In this document: piece by piece, positions 8,035 through 17,346 of the stretch | Numbering within the stretch: the stretch's first letter is position 1 | Layout: each line of letters opens with the position of its first letter | From: PZPK01 sp965230795 | GTDB taxonomy: Bacteria > Pseudomonadota > Gammaproteobacteria > Pseudomonadales > Oleiphilaceae | Direction of reading: 5' to 3' | Length of the DNA: 64,000 nucleotides | Assembly: GCA_965230795.1 (NCBI GenBank) | Contig: OZ246020.1 | Span: 1-64,000 of the forward strand | The notes under the pieces: generated by a model | Database searches by the model: none | Seen by the model: only the letters and a program-made list of their open reading frames with translations | What the model was told of the DNA's origin: nothing | Position numbers and translations under genes: made by a program

Positions 8035-9692
8035 GTCTGGAGCGTATCCCCCCCGAATTGATTAAAACCAAAGCGGGATCTTCAGCCTTTGAGTGGGCCC
8101 AACAGGCCCAGACTGACGCGGTGCTGAAAGCCTTTCAGACAAGCAGCCATAAGGCCAGCGCGCACATCGACGGCTACAACACCGAAATTTATTTTCACAA
8201 TGGTAATCTCGGTGGCCACTGCAACTGTGAAGAATCCGATGGCTTCGATTTCTGTCGCCACTGTGCCCTGCTCGCCATGCATAGCAACCTCAGCCAGCAG
8301 CACATACGTTCCCTGGCGCGAGGTCCGGAAAAAAGTCGCATCATGGCCTACCTGCTCTCACTGGACAAACAGGCACTCGCCAAGCAATGCTTGCAACTGA
8401 TTGAACAGGACCCGGAGCAAGTACAAACTTACTTGTTAAAGACCCAGATCGAGGGCCCGGAGATCGACTTTGCCGAACTCCGGCGTGAGTTGACACGCAT
8501 CACCCGGATCTCGGAAAAGTTGTTCAGCCAACGACAGGTCAAACATTACTTTGCCCGGATCGAACGGTTTCTCTCTGCTCTCACTCATGCCGATACGGGA
8601 ACCGAAGCCGAACGTTTTCTGAAACTGGTGGAATATGCGTGGCAGCGCGTCAGTGCAGTGCTGGATCAGGTCGATGATACCAGCGGCCAACGCTCGGAAT
8701 GCGTTGCCCATCTCAATCACTTGTACCAGACCAGCTTTCGACAGTTTGAAGGCCGAGCTGCGACTCGAGCGAAACGCCTGCTTAAATTCTGGTTCGAAGA
8801 CCGTCATGGCCTGCTAACAATTACTCCCGGCGATCTTCTGGAAAGCAGCGAGCTAGTCGTTTTCAAAACTGAGGCCATGAAGGCCCTTGAATCCGATTCA
8901 GATCTTTTACAAGCAGTGCGCAAGCGGACCGCCAGATTGCTGGTCGACGACCCGGATCTGGATTTGGCAAAGCGCCAGAACTTGCGCACGATCCTTGCCG
9001 AAGCCGACGGCGACTGGATACGCATCGCCGAGCTTTGGCAGGAAGCCGACAAGCGAGAAAATGCCCTACAAACGCTGGAGTCCTACTTTCCCCGGTGCAA
9101 ACCGGGTAATCGCCCGACCCTGATTCAGGCCTTGTTGCAGTGTTGCCAGAATAAGGAAGAGCAGTTGCAACGCTTGCAGGAATTGTTTGCACAATTCCCC
9201 ATCGACAGCGCCCCGTTTTTACTGGACGCACTGGATGACACCGATGTTTCTCCGTCTGCTAGAGAGACGCTGCTGGACAATTGCATCCAGCTCTTAAAAC
9301 ATCAAGCACATCCCGACGCAAGCACTCTCTTGGCCGAACTTCTGTTGAAACTTGATCGAATAGACGAGATTCTCGCGTTACCTGTCTTGCACGAACTACC
9401 CCTTGAATTGCGGCTAAGACTGATTAGCAGACTTGATAGCAGTCCGCATGTTTCGGCGCGTATCCGGCTGATTGAAAAAGCGATTCAGGAACTCCTGGGT
9501 CAGGAACGACACAAAAGTGATCAGCAAGCCGCAGAGCTTCTCTACCAGCTCCAATCCGAAAAAAACGGACAGAACATCGAGGCATTTCTGCAATCGATTC
9601 GGGAACTGCTGCAAAGTCGTCCCAATTTCCTTAAGATAGTGCGCGATATAAATCGCAGCACGGCAACACAGGCCTCTAGTTCTTCACACTAG
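8031..9692 (+). CDS. SWIM zinc finger domain protein with helical-repeat C-terminus
   Basis: 553 residues. Cys64, Cys66, Cys75 and His77 in GHCNCEESDGFDFCRHC form the CxCx8CxH SWIM zinc motif, a module found in proteins that bind DNA or protein partners. The remaining 470 residues are Leu/Glu/Gln-rich and helical, with a pattern suggesting an alpha-solenoid (repeated LLxxL, ALLQCCQNKEEQLQRLQELF). There is no ATPase or nuclease motif, whereas in many bacteria SWIM domains sit at the N-terminus of Swi2/Snf2 helicases. The gene overlaps the yheU-like gene by four bases. The unrelated Snf2-type gene rapA lies 1.8 kb downstream, which may or may not matter. The function is unknown. Confidence 0.75.
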   Translation: MSLERIPPELIKTKAGSSAFEWAQQAQTDAVLKAFQTSSHKASAHIDGYNTEIYFHNGNLGGHCNCEESDGFDFCRHCALLAMHSNLSQQHIRSLARGPEKSRIMAYLLSLDKQALAKQCLQLIEQDPEQVQTYLLKTQIEGPEIDFAELRRELTRITRISEKLFSQRQVKHYFARIERFLSALTHADTGTEAERFLKLVEYAWQRVSAVLDQVDDTSGQRSECVAHLNHLYQTSFRQFEGRAATRAKRLLKFWFEDRHGLLTITPGDLLESSELVVFKTEAMKALESDSDLLQAVRKRTARLLVDDPDLDLAKRQNLRTILAEADGDWIRIAELWQEADKRENALQTLESYFPRCKPGNRPTLIQALLQCCQNKEEQLQRLQELFAQFPIDSAPFLLDALDDTDVSPSARETLLDNCIQLLKHQAHPDASTLLAELLLKLDRIDEILALPVLHELPLELRLRLISRLDSSPHVSARIRLIEKAIQELLGQERHKSDQQAAELLYQLQSEKNGQNIEAFLQSIRELLQSRPNFLKIVRDINRSTATQASSSSH

Positions 9693-9790
9693 ACCTCCCT
9701 GTCTCCGGTAATGCGCGGTAAGAATCACATCGGCCGCGTGAGTCCTTTGCAAGCGACTCGTGGCCAGGACAGTCAAAACGAGGTAAAACC

Positions 9791-10159
9791 ATGACCGATC
9801 CCAATGCTCCGGAAATCAAAATGGATGCAGATGCCCTGTATCTGGAAGAAGTTTTCACAGATCAGCGCGTCGGCACCATTCGTCGCATGACGCCCGTCAC
9901 TGCGCACGGTGAACCGGATAACAACCGCGACGTACAGTTTGTTGGCCAGGCACAGATGATGACACCGGCCGGCGCTCTGCCACTGACCTTCGAGATCGAA
10001 GCGAGCAACCTGGCTGACGCGATCGCGGCCTACGGCGATGCCGCCAGCAAGGCTCTGGAAGACACCATGCAGGAACTGCAGGAAATGCGCCGTCAGCAAG
10101 CCTCGCAGATCATGGTGCCGGGCGGTGGTGATGCGGGCAGCAAAATCCAAATTCCCTGA
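9791..10159 (+). CDS. Conserved hypothetical protein (122 residues)
   Basis: A soluble 122-residue protein with no signal peptide or membrane segment. The recognisable conserved core is LEEVFTDQRVGTIRRMTPVT, then QFVGQAQMMTPAGALPLTFE and IEASNLADAIAAYGDAA, followed by a charged helix and a Gly-rich tail (VPGGGDAGSKIQIP). Proteins with this pattern occur in pseudomonads and relatives as an uncharacterised family, to my recollection. The Gly/Ile C-terminus is slightly reminiscent of small-protein tails, but I assign no function. GAGG lies upstream of the ATG at a suitable distance. It stands between the SWIM gene and a glutathione transferase, both on the same strand. Confidence 0.75.
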   Translation: MTDPNAPEIKMDADALYLEEVFTDQRVGTIRRMTPVTAHGEPDNNRDVQFVGQAQMMTPAGALPLTFEIEASNLADAIAAYGDAASKALEDTMQELQEMRRQQASQIMVPGGGDAGSKIQIP

Positions 10160-10215
10160 TCACGCGTAAAGTAGGCAGAGATTTCAGCAACATTCACCCA
10201 CACAAGGATCTGACT

Positions 10216-10893
10216 TTGATACGCGTCCATCATCTAAACAATTCACGCTCGCAACGCATCCTTTGGCTTCTGGAAGAACTGGAACTGGACTATGAGATCG
10301 TGCGCTATGAACGTGACCCCGTCACGATTCGAGCTCCCGAGAGTCTGAAACAAATACACCCTCTCGGGAAATCACCGGTGATCAGTGATGGCGAGGTAAC
10401 AGTCGCCGAATCCGGTGCTATTATCGATTACCTGATTCGTCGCTATGGCCGGGACACTTTGCTTCCCGCAGAAGATTCGGCGGAATACCGCGAGTTCACC
10501 TACTGGCTGCACTTTGCTGAAGGCTCCCTGATGCCTCCCTTGGTGATGCGACTGGTGTTCGAAAAAATGAAAACCAGCCCCATGCCATTCTTCATCAAGC
10601 CAGTCGCAAAAATGATTGCTGACAAGGTAATGAGCACATTCGTCAATCCGGAAATACGGTCCATGCTGGCTTTTGTCGAGCAGCACCTGGAATCAAATGC
10701 CTGGTTTGCCGGTGACGACTTGAGCGGCGCGGATTTTCAAATGAGTTTCCCCCTTGAGGCCGGCGTTGCCCGGGGGCTGGTGGACGATCGTTATCCCAAT
10801 ATCCAGCGCCATGTCAGAGCCTTTCAGGAAAGGCCTGCGTATCTGCGAGCGCTGGAGCGGGGTGGTGACTACGACTACGGACCGACCCGCTAG
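10216..10893 (+). CDS. Glutathione S-transferase family protein
   Basis: 225 residues from a TTG start at 10216. The TTG is supported by AAGGATC a few bases upstream and by the thioredoxin-like domain starting at once (MIRVHHLNNSRSQRILWLLEE). The residues S-R-S-Q after HHLNN are in the usual position of the catalytic Ser/Cys. The cis-Pro region is PLGKSPVI and the GSH-contacting E-S pair is in TVAESGAIIDYLI. An all-helical C-terminal domain follows, with GDDLSGADFQMSFPLE as the conserved N-capping box. This is a cytoplasmic detoxification-type enzyme; the subclass and substrate are not determinable. Confidence 0.9.
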   Translation: MIRVHHLNNSRSQRILWLLEELELDYEIVRYERDPVTIRAPESLKQIHPLGKSPVISDGEVTVAESGAIIDYLIRRYGRDTLLPAEDSAEYREFTYWLHFAEGSLMPPLVMRLVFEKMKTSPMPFFIKPVAKMIADKVMSTFVNPEIRSMLAFVEQHLESNAWFAGDDLSGADFQMSFPLEAGVARGLVDDRYPNIQRHVRAFQERPAYLRALERGGDYDYGPTR

Positions 10894-10904
10894 CCAGTCT
10901 GGCT

Positions 10905-11330
10905 TCATTCTTTGTCCTGGTACACTTCCTCTTGAAAACGCGGGGAACAGATAGCGAGAAATTCCAGGTCTGATTCCCCGGTGTTTTCGATACACTGAAC
11001 CACACCTGGCGGAATCAGCACCACGCTGCCCACGCTCACTACCTCTTCTTCATCATTTAGCAGAACCCGGCCTGCTCCCTTCAGTATCAGGTAGCGCTCA
11101 GTTGTGTCGGTCAGGGCATGTTTTCGCGTTCGCTTTCCCGCCTCGACTCTGGCTCGGGCAATTGAGACGGCCTCATCTTCATCGCGATTATGGTATTCAA
11201 GGATATGGCAACCCTCCTTAAAATAGTATTCAGAGGCTTCTAATGTATGCCAGACGCCAGTTTGCTCTCGCGAGCCTGGCAGGTCTGTACTATCTTGTGC
11301 CACGTGGCTGTGTTCTCGCTCATCGGACAT
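10905..11330 (-). CDS. Cupin domain protein
   Basis: 141 residues. After a polar 25-residue leader, the cupin_2 barrel runs from about residue 50 to 130: RTRKHALTDTTERYLILKGAG is cupin motif 1 (with H and E metal ligands), and GSVVLIPPGVVQCIENTGES is motif 2, where a Gln replaces the usual second-motif His. This suggests an atypical or absent metal site. GGGAG is placed eight bases before the ATG. It is convergent with the glutathione transferase, leaving only 11 bp between stops. The role may be a small-molecule-binding or isomerase-type cupin; no substrate is evident. Confidence 0.85.
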   Translation of the reverse strand: MSDEREHSHVAQDSTDLPGSREQTGVWHTLEASEYYFKEGCHILEYHNRDEDEAVSIARARVEAGKRTRKHALTDTTERYLILKGAGRVLLNDEEEVVSVGSVVLIPPGVVQCIENTGESDLEFLAICSPRFQEEVYQDKE

Positions 11331-11460
11331 GGCATTGCTCCCGGGCAGTGTTTATTCATAAGGACATGTTAGAATCTGCCGCCATTGTCCCGTGACCAGA
11401 ACGCAAAGGTCAAAGCGCCATGGGATTCATCAATCACTATAATGAGGATTCGCCGTTTTA

Positions 11461-14232
11461 ATGTCTTACACTGTTGGTCAACGTTGGGTTAGTCAGGCAG
11501 AGCCCAAGCTCGGTTTGGGAATTGTTTCGGAAATAGAGAGTCGTCGTATTTCCATCACCTATCCGGCGGTGGGCGAAACCCGCACCTATGCTCTCGACAA
11601 TGCGCCCATCAGCCGGGTGACATACAAAGCCGGCGACCAGATTTTTAATCACGAAGACGAAGCCTTTACCGTTGAATCCGTCGATGACCAACAGGAACTG
11701 ATTCAATACAGCGTCATTAACAGTGAAGGGCAAAGCCAAACCCTGAGCGAAGTGGAGCTGAATTGCTTCATTCAATTTACCTCACCTTTACAGCGCTTGA
11801 TGAGCGGTCATTATGACCGCAACCGGGCCTTCCGACTGCGTTATGAGACTCTTCAACACCTGCATCGACTGCAGCAATCAGACGTTCAGGGACTGATCGG
11901 TTCGCGTACCAGTCTACTGCCACACCAGCTCTATATTGCCGATAAGGTTGCCAATCGTTTTGCTCCGCGTGTGCTGCTGGCCGATGAGGTTGGTTTGGGT
12001 AAAACCATCGAAGCCGGCATGATTCTGCATGCCCAGCTTCACAAGGGTTTGGCCAGCCGGGTACTCATCGCGGTACCTCCGACACTGGTTCACCAGTGGC
12101 TGGTCGAAATGCTGCGCCGTTTTAACCTGCGCTTTTCCATATTCGATCAGGAACGCTATCAGTCCCTGAAAGAGGAAGGTCTGGATAACCCCTTTGAATC
12201 CGAACAGCTGGTGTTGTGCGATATGGATTTCCTGTATCAGGATCCGGATGTTCAACAACAGGCATGTCAGTCTGACTGGGATCTTCTGGTTGTGGACGAG
12301 GCCCATCATCTGCACTGGTCGGAGGAAGCCAGTAGTCCGGAATACCAATGTGTCGAAGCGCTTTCCGCAAAAAGTCGAGGGGTGCTGCTGCTGACCGCCA
12401 CGCCGGAACAGGCGGGTGTTGCCAGCCATTTTGCCCGCTTGAGGTTGCTGGATCCCGACCGTTTTCACTCACTCACCGAATTTATTGAGCAGGAACAGGG
12501 CTACGCAGATATTTCCCGTCTAGTTGGTGAACTCCAGTCGCAGCAGGACGAGAAGCCATTATCGGAAACGAAAATTGCCGAGATCGAGTCCTTACTGGGC
12601 GAGGACTGCGGTATTGATCTGCAAGGCCCAAGCTGCGATGTGGTACCTGCGGTCGTCCAACAACTGCTCGATCAACATGGCACCGGACGGATTCTGTTTC
12701 GCAACACCCGTCAAAGCGTACAGGGATTTCCGAAGCGGGTGCTCAATGCCCACCCCCTTGGCGGTGACGGCACTGACGATTTAAGCAGCGATCCCCGTAC
12801 TCTGTGGTTGCTGGATTTTCTGTCACAGACGGACAGGGAAAAGGTCTTGCTCATCTGCCATTCCGCCGAACGGGCATTGGCACTTGAGTCCTATTTGCGA
12901 CTGCGTCAGGGAATTCGCAGCTGTGCCTTCCATGAAGGACTGAGCATTGTTGAGCGCGATCGAGCGGCGGCCTATTTTGCCGATCGCGAGGAGGGCGCGC
13001 AGGTACTGATCTGTTCCGAAATTGGCAGCGAAGGGCGTAATTTCCAGTTTGCCCACCACCTGGTGTTATTCGACCTGCCAGACAATCCGGATCTATTGGA
13101 GCAACGCATTGGCCGTCTGGATCGGATAGGTCAGACGCACGACATTCAAATTCACGTCCCCTTCCTGGAAGACAGCGAGCAGGAAGGTCTGTTCTACTGG
13201 TATCACGAGGGGCTGGACGCATTCGAGCACAGCTGTGCCGCGGGTTTTGCACTCTTTGAGCGTTTTCAGGATGAACTCCGCGCCTATCTTGATCAGGGCT
13301 ATTACCACGACGACAGCGCCCAGCAGTTTATAGCAACGGTGCGTCGAGAGCGGGACCTGGCCATGGACGCCCTGAAAAAAGGGCGCGATCCACTGCTAGA
13401 GCTGAATTCATGCAATCCTGAAGTAGCTGCTCAACTGATTGAAAAGGTGGAGTGGGAAGAAGAAAGCCAAACTCTCGCCGGCTACATGGACCGTGTTTAC
13501 AACCTCTATGGCGTCAATCAGGAACAGCAATCCGACGGTACCGTGATCCTGCATCCAGGCGAGCACATGCTGACCCAGGATTTCCCACAATTGACCGAAG
13601 AGGGTTGTACCCTAAGCTATCATCGACTCAAGGCTCTGGTGCGCGAAGACGTGGAGTTTGTCACCTGGGAGCACCCCATGGTTGCCGAAGTGATGGAGCA
13701 AACGGTCGGCGGAGAACTCGGTAATGCGGCGCTGGCCACCATGTCGGTCAAAGGTGTCCCGGCGGGTACGCTGTTCCTCGAAGCCATTTTCACCCTTAAC
13801 AGTATGGCGCCGAAAGCACTGCAGCTGGATCGTTATTTACCTCTGTCCCCGAAACGGGTCGTGGTCAACCTGGGGGGACGTGATCTAAGCGAAGTTCTGC
13901 CCCACGACAAGCTCAATGAACTCTGCTCCGGCGTCAAACGTAAAATGGCACCGGCGGTCGTGCGGGAAATCCGCGACGACATGCCCAAGCTCCTGGATCA
14001 GGCCAAAGCCCTTGTCGAACCGGAACTTCCCAATCTCCTTGATAGCGCACGACAACACTTGTCAGCGCAACTGGATGGGGAAATCCAGCGCCTAGTGACA
14101 CTACAAGCGCGCAACCCGCTGATTCGCGACGAGGAAATCGAAAGCCTGCGAGAACGGAAAGCCCAATGTCTGAATTACATTGATCGCACCGGTCTGGAAC
14201 TTCGTTCCATGCGTATTGTCATCAATACCTGA
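11461..14232 (+). CDS. rapA: RNA polymerase-associated Swi2/Snf2 ATPase RapA (HepA)
   Basis: 923 residues, slightly shorter than the 968 of E. coli RapA. The N-terminal tandem Tudor-like region (residues 1-110) starts [20 protein letters not shown]. The Walker A motif DEVGLGKT is at 175-182, DEAH at 279-282, motif III is LLTATPEQ, and the C-terminal helicase lobe carries [20 protein letters not shown] and [11 protein letters not shown]. The RapA-specific C-terminal domain is present. RapA binds core RNA polymerase and uses ATP to release stalled polymerase for recycling. The gene is followed at 26 bp by msrB. Confidence 0.97.
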   Translation: MSYTVGQRWVSQAEPKLGLGIVSEIESRRISITYPAVGETRTYALDNAPISRVTYKAGDQIFNHEDEAFTVESVDDQQELIQYSVINSEGQSQTLSEVELNCFIQFTSPLQRLMSGHYDRNRAFRLRYETLQHLHRLQQSDVQGLIGSRTSLLPHQLYIADKVANRFAPRVLLADEVGLGKTIEAGMILHAQLHKGLASRVLIAVPPTLVHQWLVEMLRRFNLRFSIFDQERYQSLKEEGLDNPFESEQLVLCDMDFLYQDPDVQQQACQSDWDLLVVDEAHHLHWSEEASSPEYQCVEALSAKSRGVLLLTATPEQAGVASHFARLRLLDPDRFHSLTEFIEQEQGYADISRLVGELQSQQDEKPLSETKIAEIESLLGEDCGIDLQGPSCDVVPAVVQQLLDQHGTGRILFRNTRQSVQGFPKRVLNAHPLGGDGTDDLSSDPRTLWLLDFLSQTDREKVLLICHSAERALALESYLRLRQGIRSCAFHEGLSIVERDRAAAYFADREEGAQVLICSEIGSEGRNFQFAHHLVLFDLPDNPDLLEQRIGRLDRIGQTHDIQIHVPFLEDSEQEGLFYWYHEGLDAFEHSCAAGFALFERFQDELRAYLDQGYYHDDSAQQFIATVRRERDLAMDALKKGRDPLLELNSCNPEVAAQLIEKVEWEEESQTLAGYMDRVYNLYGVNQEQQSDGTVILHPGEHMLTQDFPQLTEEGCTLSYHRLKALVREDVEFVTWEHPMVAEVMEQTVGGELGNAALATMSVKGVPAGTLFLEAIFTLNSMAPKALQLDRYLPLSPKRVVVNLGGRDLSEVLPHDKLNELCSGVKRKMAPAVVREIRDDMPKLLDQAKALVEPELPNLLDSARQHLSAQLDGEIQRLVTLQARNPLIRDEEIESLRERKAQCLNYIDRTGLELRSMRIVINT

Positions 14233-14258
14233 ACCCATTGCGAAACCCGGAGACAGCC

Positions 14259-14714
14259 ATGGCCGACTACCAAAAACCCGATGCCGACACGCTGAAGCAA
14301 CGACTGAATGATCGCCAGTACCAGATCACCCAATGCGATGGTACCGAACCGCCCTTTGACAACGAGTACTGGGATAACAAGGCGGAAGGCATCTACGTGG
14401 ATGTCGTCTCCGGTGAACCCCTGTTCTGTTCAGCGCATAAATATGATTCCGGAACCGGCTGGCCCAGTTTTTATCAAGCGATCGATTCGGATTCATTAAC
14501 CGAACACAAGGATCAGAAGCTGTTTATGACGCGAACAGAAGTGCGCAGCGGCAAGGCTGATTCACATCTGGGACATGTATTCCCAGACGGCCCCGCTCCC
14601 ACCGGCCTGCGCTACTGCATAAATTCAGCCGCACTCAGGTTTATTCCCAAGGCCGAGCTGGCGGACCAGGGTTATGGTGAGTACCTGGCGCTGTTTGAAG
14701 CTCAGGAAAACTAG
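14259..14714 (+). CDS. msrB: Peptide-methionine (R)-S-oxide reductase MsrB, zinc-less type
   Basis: 151 residues from the ATG at 14259, preceded by CGGAGACAGCC. The MsrB signature is clear: [21 protein letters not shown] and the catalytic Cys120 in [11 protein letters not shown]. The two CxxC zinc pairs of most MsrB proteins are missing (positions read [10 protein letters not shown] and [11 protein letters not shown]). The usual resolving Cys in SGCGWP is Thr; Cys57 (LFCSAHKYD) may take over that role. The enzyme reduces methionine-R-sulfoxide in oxidised proteins using thioredoxin. It probably shares a transcript with rapA and the DUF3820 gene four bases downstream. Confidence 0.93.
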   Translation: MADYQKPDADTLKQRLNDRQYQITQCDGTEPPFDNEYWDNKAEGIYVDVVSGEPLFCSAHKYDSGTGWPSFYQAIDSDSLTEHKDQKLFMTRTEVRSGKADSHLGHVFPDGPAPTGLRYCINSAALRFIPKAELADQGYGEYLALFEAQEN

Positions 14715-14717
14715 TGC

Positions 14718-14930
14718 ATGCTGGAAAAACAGCACCTGCTCGATATAGCCAACACGCCCATGCCCTTCGGTAAATACCAGGGCAGGGCACTGATCGATCT
14801 GCCTGAAGAATACTTGCTCTGGTTCCAGAAGAAAGGCTTTCCCCATGGCAAGCTCGGCCAGCTCATGGCCGCCACTCTGGAAATTAAAATCGAAGGGCTG
14901 GAGTCGTTGATCAGGCCACTGAAGAAGTAA
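14718..14930 (+). CDS. DUF3820 family protein
   Basis: A 70-residue protein, MLEKQHLLDIANTPMPFGKY at the start. The MPFGKYQGRALIDLPEEYLLW motif (FGKYKG...lp..YL.W) defines the DUF3820 family, once described in Pseudomonas as a putative quorum-sensing-regulated virulence factor. It is soluble, and the molecular function is unknown. It starts four bases after the msrB stop, so it is almost certainly co-transcribed. Confidence 0.85.
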   Translation: MLEKQHLLDIANTPMPFGKYQGRALIDLPEEYLLWFQKKGFPHGKLGQLMAATLEIKIEGLESLIRPLKK

Positions 14931-15063
14931 GCTGCAAACCCGACCAAGAGCTTCCGAAATAACACAGGGTTGTACTCACCTTACCCGGCTAATTAGACTT
15001 GGCGTCTGTTTTGTTACCCTCGCCTGAAAGCACTTCCATGATGACAGTCTTTACCACACCTTT

Positions 15064-15960
15064 ATGACCACTCCTCGCGATTCCCACCTCGGACTCGTAT
15101 ATGCCCTTTCGGCATTTTTGCTCTGGGGGCTGGCGCCGGTGTACTTCAAGCTTGTTGAAGCTGCTTCCGCGTTTGAGGTGCTTTCTCACCGAATCGTCTG
15201 GTCGGTGGTGATTCTTGCGGTGGTTGTCTCTCTGAAAAGTGGCTGGCAGCGACTTGGATCACTGCGCTGGCCTACGCTGCGAGCACTGATCGCTTCCGCC
15301 TTGTTGATCTCAACCAACTGGCTGACCTTTATCTGGGCCGTGACGCAGGACAGGGTGCTGGAAACCAGCATGGGCTACTTCATCAACCCATTGATTAGTG
15401 TGTTGTTGGGCATGCTGTTTCTTCAGGAACGTTTGCGGCCAATACAATGGCTGGCGATCGGACTGGCGGCTGCTGGTATCGGCAACCAGATTGCCTGGGT
15501 CGGATATTTACCTTGGGTCACGCTGGTGCTGGCTTTTAGTTTCGGATTTTATGGCCTGATTCGAAAGCAGGTAGATATCGATCCTATCAACGGACTGTTC
15601 GTCGAAACACTGGTACTGTTCCCGCTGGCGATGGCCTATATGAGCTGGCTGGGATTTAACGACACTCTGGTGTTCGGGCACCGCTCCGCCGGTATGGATG
15701 TTCTCTTAATGGCCGCAGGCTTGGTGACCACCATTCCCCTGCTTCTGTTTGCCGCTGGTGCCAGACGACTCAGCCTGACTGTACTCGGATTCACCCAGTA
15801 CACCACACCGAGTATGACCTTTCTGCTGGCGATATTTGTGTATCAGGAGCCCTTCGACTTGCGCCAGCTTCTGACCTTCGTACTGATCTGGGCTGGACTG
15901 CTGATATTCACCACGGAAAGCGTCATTCAGCGCCGACGCAGTGCCGGTTTGGCCAGTTAG
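15064..15960 (+). CDS. rarD: EamA-type inner-membrane transporter RarD
   Basis: 298 residues with ten predicted membrane segments in two EamA halves. The opening GLVYALSAFLLWGLAPVYFK and the FEVLSHRIVWS motif, followed by TNWLTFIWAV and LGFTQYTTPSMTFLL, are characteristic of RarD proteins (about 295 residues). The family is annotated as a chloramphenicol-sensitivity or drug/metabolite permease; the natural substrate is not settled. The stop TAG (15958-15960) abuts the stop of the convergent DUF1244 gene with no spacer. Confidence 0.9.
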   Translation: MTTPRDSHLGLVYALSAFLLWGLAPVYFKLVEAASAFEVLSHRIVWSVVILAVVVSLKSGWQRLGSLRWPTLRALIASALLISTNWLTFIWAVTQDRVLETSMGYFINPLISVLLGMLFLQERLRPIQWLAIGLAAAGIGNQIAWVGYLPWVTLVLAFSFGFYGLIRKQVDIDPINGLFVETLVLFPLAMAYMSWLGFNDTLVFGHRSAGMDVLLMAAGLVTTIPLLLFAAGARRLSLTVLGFTQYTTPSMTFLLAIFVYQEPFDLRQLLTFVLIWAGLLIFTTESVIQRRRSAGLAS

Positions 15961-16281
15961 TCAGGATTTTCTGCGAGCTTCGAAGGCTGCCATCTGCTCC
16001 GGGGTCGCTTCTTTCTGATGCTTCTCTTTCCATTCCGAATACGGCATACCGTAAATGCGTTCCCGCGCCTGATCATAGTCCACCTCAACCCCGCGGCTTT
16101 CAGCTTCGGCCATATACCATTTGGACAGACAATTACGGCAGAAATCTGCGAGGATCATCAAGTCTATATTCTGCACTTCCTTGTGGGCATCCAAATGGGC
16201 CAGAAAACGTCTGAACACCGCCGCCTCTATTTCGGTTTCTGTTTCCGCGCCCATGGATTGCCGGTTATCAACATCGCTCAT
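15961..16281 (-). CDS. DUF1244 family protein
   Basis: 106 residues. The conserved core is AAVFRRFLAHLDAHKEVQNI, then LADFCRNCLSKWYMAEAESR and IYGMPYSEWKEKHQKEATPE, matching the DUF1244 family (SMc04008-like), a small helical domain of unknown function with a conserved FCRNCLSKWY segment. AGGAG lies nine bases upstream of the ATG. It is the last gene of a minus-strand run that also holds the two hotdog genes upstream, 47 bp away. Confidence 0.88.
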   Translation of the reverse strand: MSDVDNRQSMGAETETEIEAAVFRRFLAHLDAHKEVQNIDLMILADFCRNCLSKWYMAEAESRGVEVDYDQARERIYGMPYSEWKEKHQKEATPEQMAAFEARRKS

Positions 16282-16328
16282 TCTCGTTACTCCTGGAACC
16301 TGATAGAAAGACGGCAGTGTAGGCGAGA

Positions 16329-16739
16329 CTAGGGAGGGGAAACAAGCTTGAAGACCGCGCTGGCTCGCGCAATACGCTCATCTTCAACAAAGAAAAACGC
16401 ATTGGCAAACGCCAGGTTTTTACCGGTTTTCTGCACATCAGTGCGAACCTCCAGCCAGTCCCCCAGAGAGGCGCTGCCTGCAAAGTCCACACTGAGCTGC
16501 ACAGTCACCACTGGTAAGGGGGCCTCCCCGGCAAAAGCGACGTTGTAACCGAGCGCCACATCAGCCAGTGTACTGATCACGCCGCCGTGCAATTGACCGC
16601 GCTGATTGCAGTGTTTCTCTTGCACCCTCAGCCCAAGGCTCCAGGGCTGCGTATCAGCGCGATAATAAATGGGCCCGATCAGATCCAGATAGGGACTGGA
16701 ACGAAACAGGGGAGCAAATTCCTCTGGAACGGTCGTCAT
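16329..16739 (-). CDS. PaaI-family hotdog thioesterase
   Basis: 136 residues with a single hotdog fold. The motif RGQLHGGVISTLADVALGY is the PaaI/4HBT catalytic signature (HGG followed by an Asp on the long helix), and VVTVQLSVDFAGSASLGDWL is the next conserved strand pair. It should hydrolyse an acyl-CoA or similar thioester in the cytoplasm. The Shine-Dalgarno (AGGGGG) overlaps the stop codon of the upstream hotdog gene, so the two are translationally coupled. The pair is divergent from a TetR regulator, probably its controller. Confidence 0.88.
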   Translation of the reverse strand: MTTVPEEFAPLFRSSPYLDLIGPIYYRADTQPWSLGLRVQEKHCNQRGQLHGGVISTLADVALGYNVAFAGEAPLPVVTVQLSVDFAGSASLGDWLEVRTDVQKTGKNLAFANAFFFVEDERIARASAVFKLVSPP

Positions 16740-16748
16740 ACCACCCCC

Positions 16749-17189
16749 TCAGGATTGGCGTACATCCATAATGATGTCTGCGTGGAAAACCTTGGTATCG
16801 TGGTCATCATAGATATCCACCGCGACGCTTTTGTCTCCGGGCTCTGAGAAATCGATCCCCTCAGCAGTGGCCACCGCGCGAATATCCGTTTTTGCCTTTG
16901 CCAGATACTGCACATTCATGGCTTTGGGTATCCAGCGGTAGCCCTCCGGCAGTGAGGCATCAGTTAAGGTCCCACCCACAAGTTCAGCCGCATTGCACAT
17001 GGCGATTGCGTGAACGGTACCCAGATGATTTTCGATGGATCGCACCTTTTTCACTTTCGCTTCCGAGTAGCCGGGGCGAAGATCGACAAATTCCGGATTG
17101 ATGGTGGAGAAATAGGGCGCCATACCACAGACCATCTCTCCAAATTTCTGCGGACCAAATTGTTCAAAGGCGGATAAAATCTGACTCAT
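16749..17189 (-). CDS. DUF4442 hotdog-fold protein (thioesterase-like)
   Basis: 146 residues from the ATG at 17189; GAGG nine bases upstream favours it over the ATG at 17219. The sequence around ENHLGTVHAIAMCNAAELVG fits the DUF4442 branch of hotdog proteins, where N..GTVHA replaces the HGG turn. The C-terminal half (AKTDIRAVATAEGIDFSEPG, then VAVDIYDDHDTKVFHADI) forms the remaining strands. It is probably an acyl-CoA thioesterase or acyl-binding protein, working with the next gene. A double operator lies just upstream in the divergent promoter. Confidence 0.82.
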   Translation of the reverse strand: MSQILSAFEQFGPQKFGEMVCGMAPYFSTINPEFVDLRPGYSEAKVKKVRSIENHLGTVHAIAMCNAAELVGGTLTDASLPEGYRWIPKAMNVQYLAKAKTDIRAVATAEGIDFSEPGDKSVAVDIYDDHDTKVFHADIIMDVRQS

Positions 17190-17288
17190 CTTGATAACCT
17201 CATGTCTGTATACACGCAACAGGAAAACGCTTCACTCGCTGCAAATATCGCTCGTATTTACAGCGGCTTTTGTCTAAACTCACAAATA

Positions 17289-17317
17289 TAGAATCACATT
17301 CTAGAATATTATTCTAG
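17289..17317. promoter_or_regulatory. Tandem TetR-type operator in the divergent promoter
   Basis: Four alternating half-sites occur: TAGAAT (17289-17294), ATTCTA (17298-17303), TAGAAT (17302-17307) and ATTCTA (17311-17316). They form two overlapping dyads, the second a perfect CTAGAATA-T-TATTCTAG. It lies between the hotdog operon (leftward) and the TetR gene (rightward, ATG 17347), the classic place for autoregulated TetR binding. Which protein binds is inferred, not shown. Confidence 0.65.
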
Positions 17318-17346
17318 TTTTATTTTTTGCTTAGTACACTGGAACT

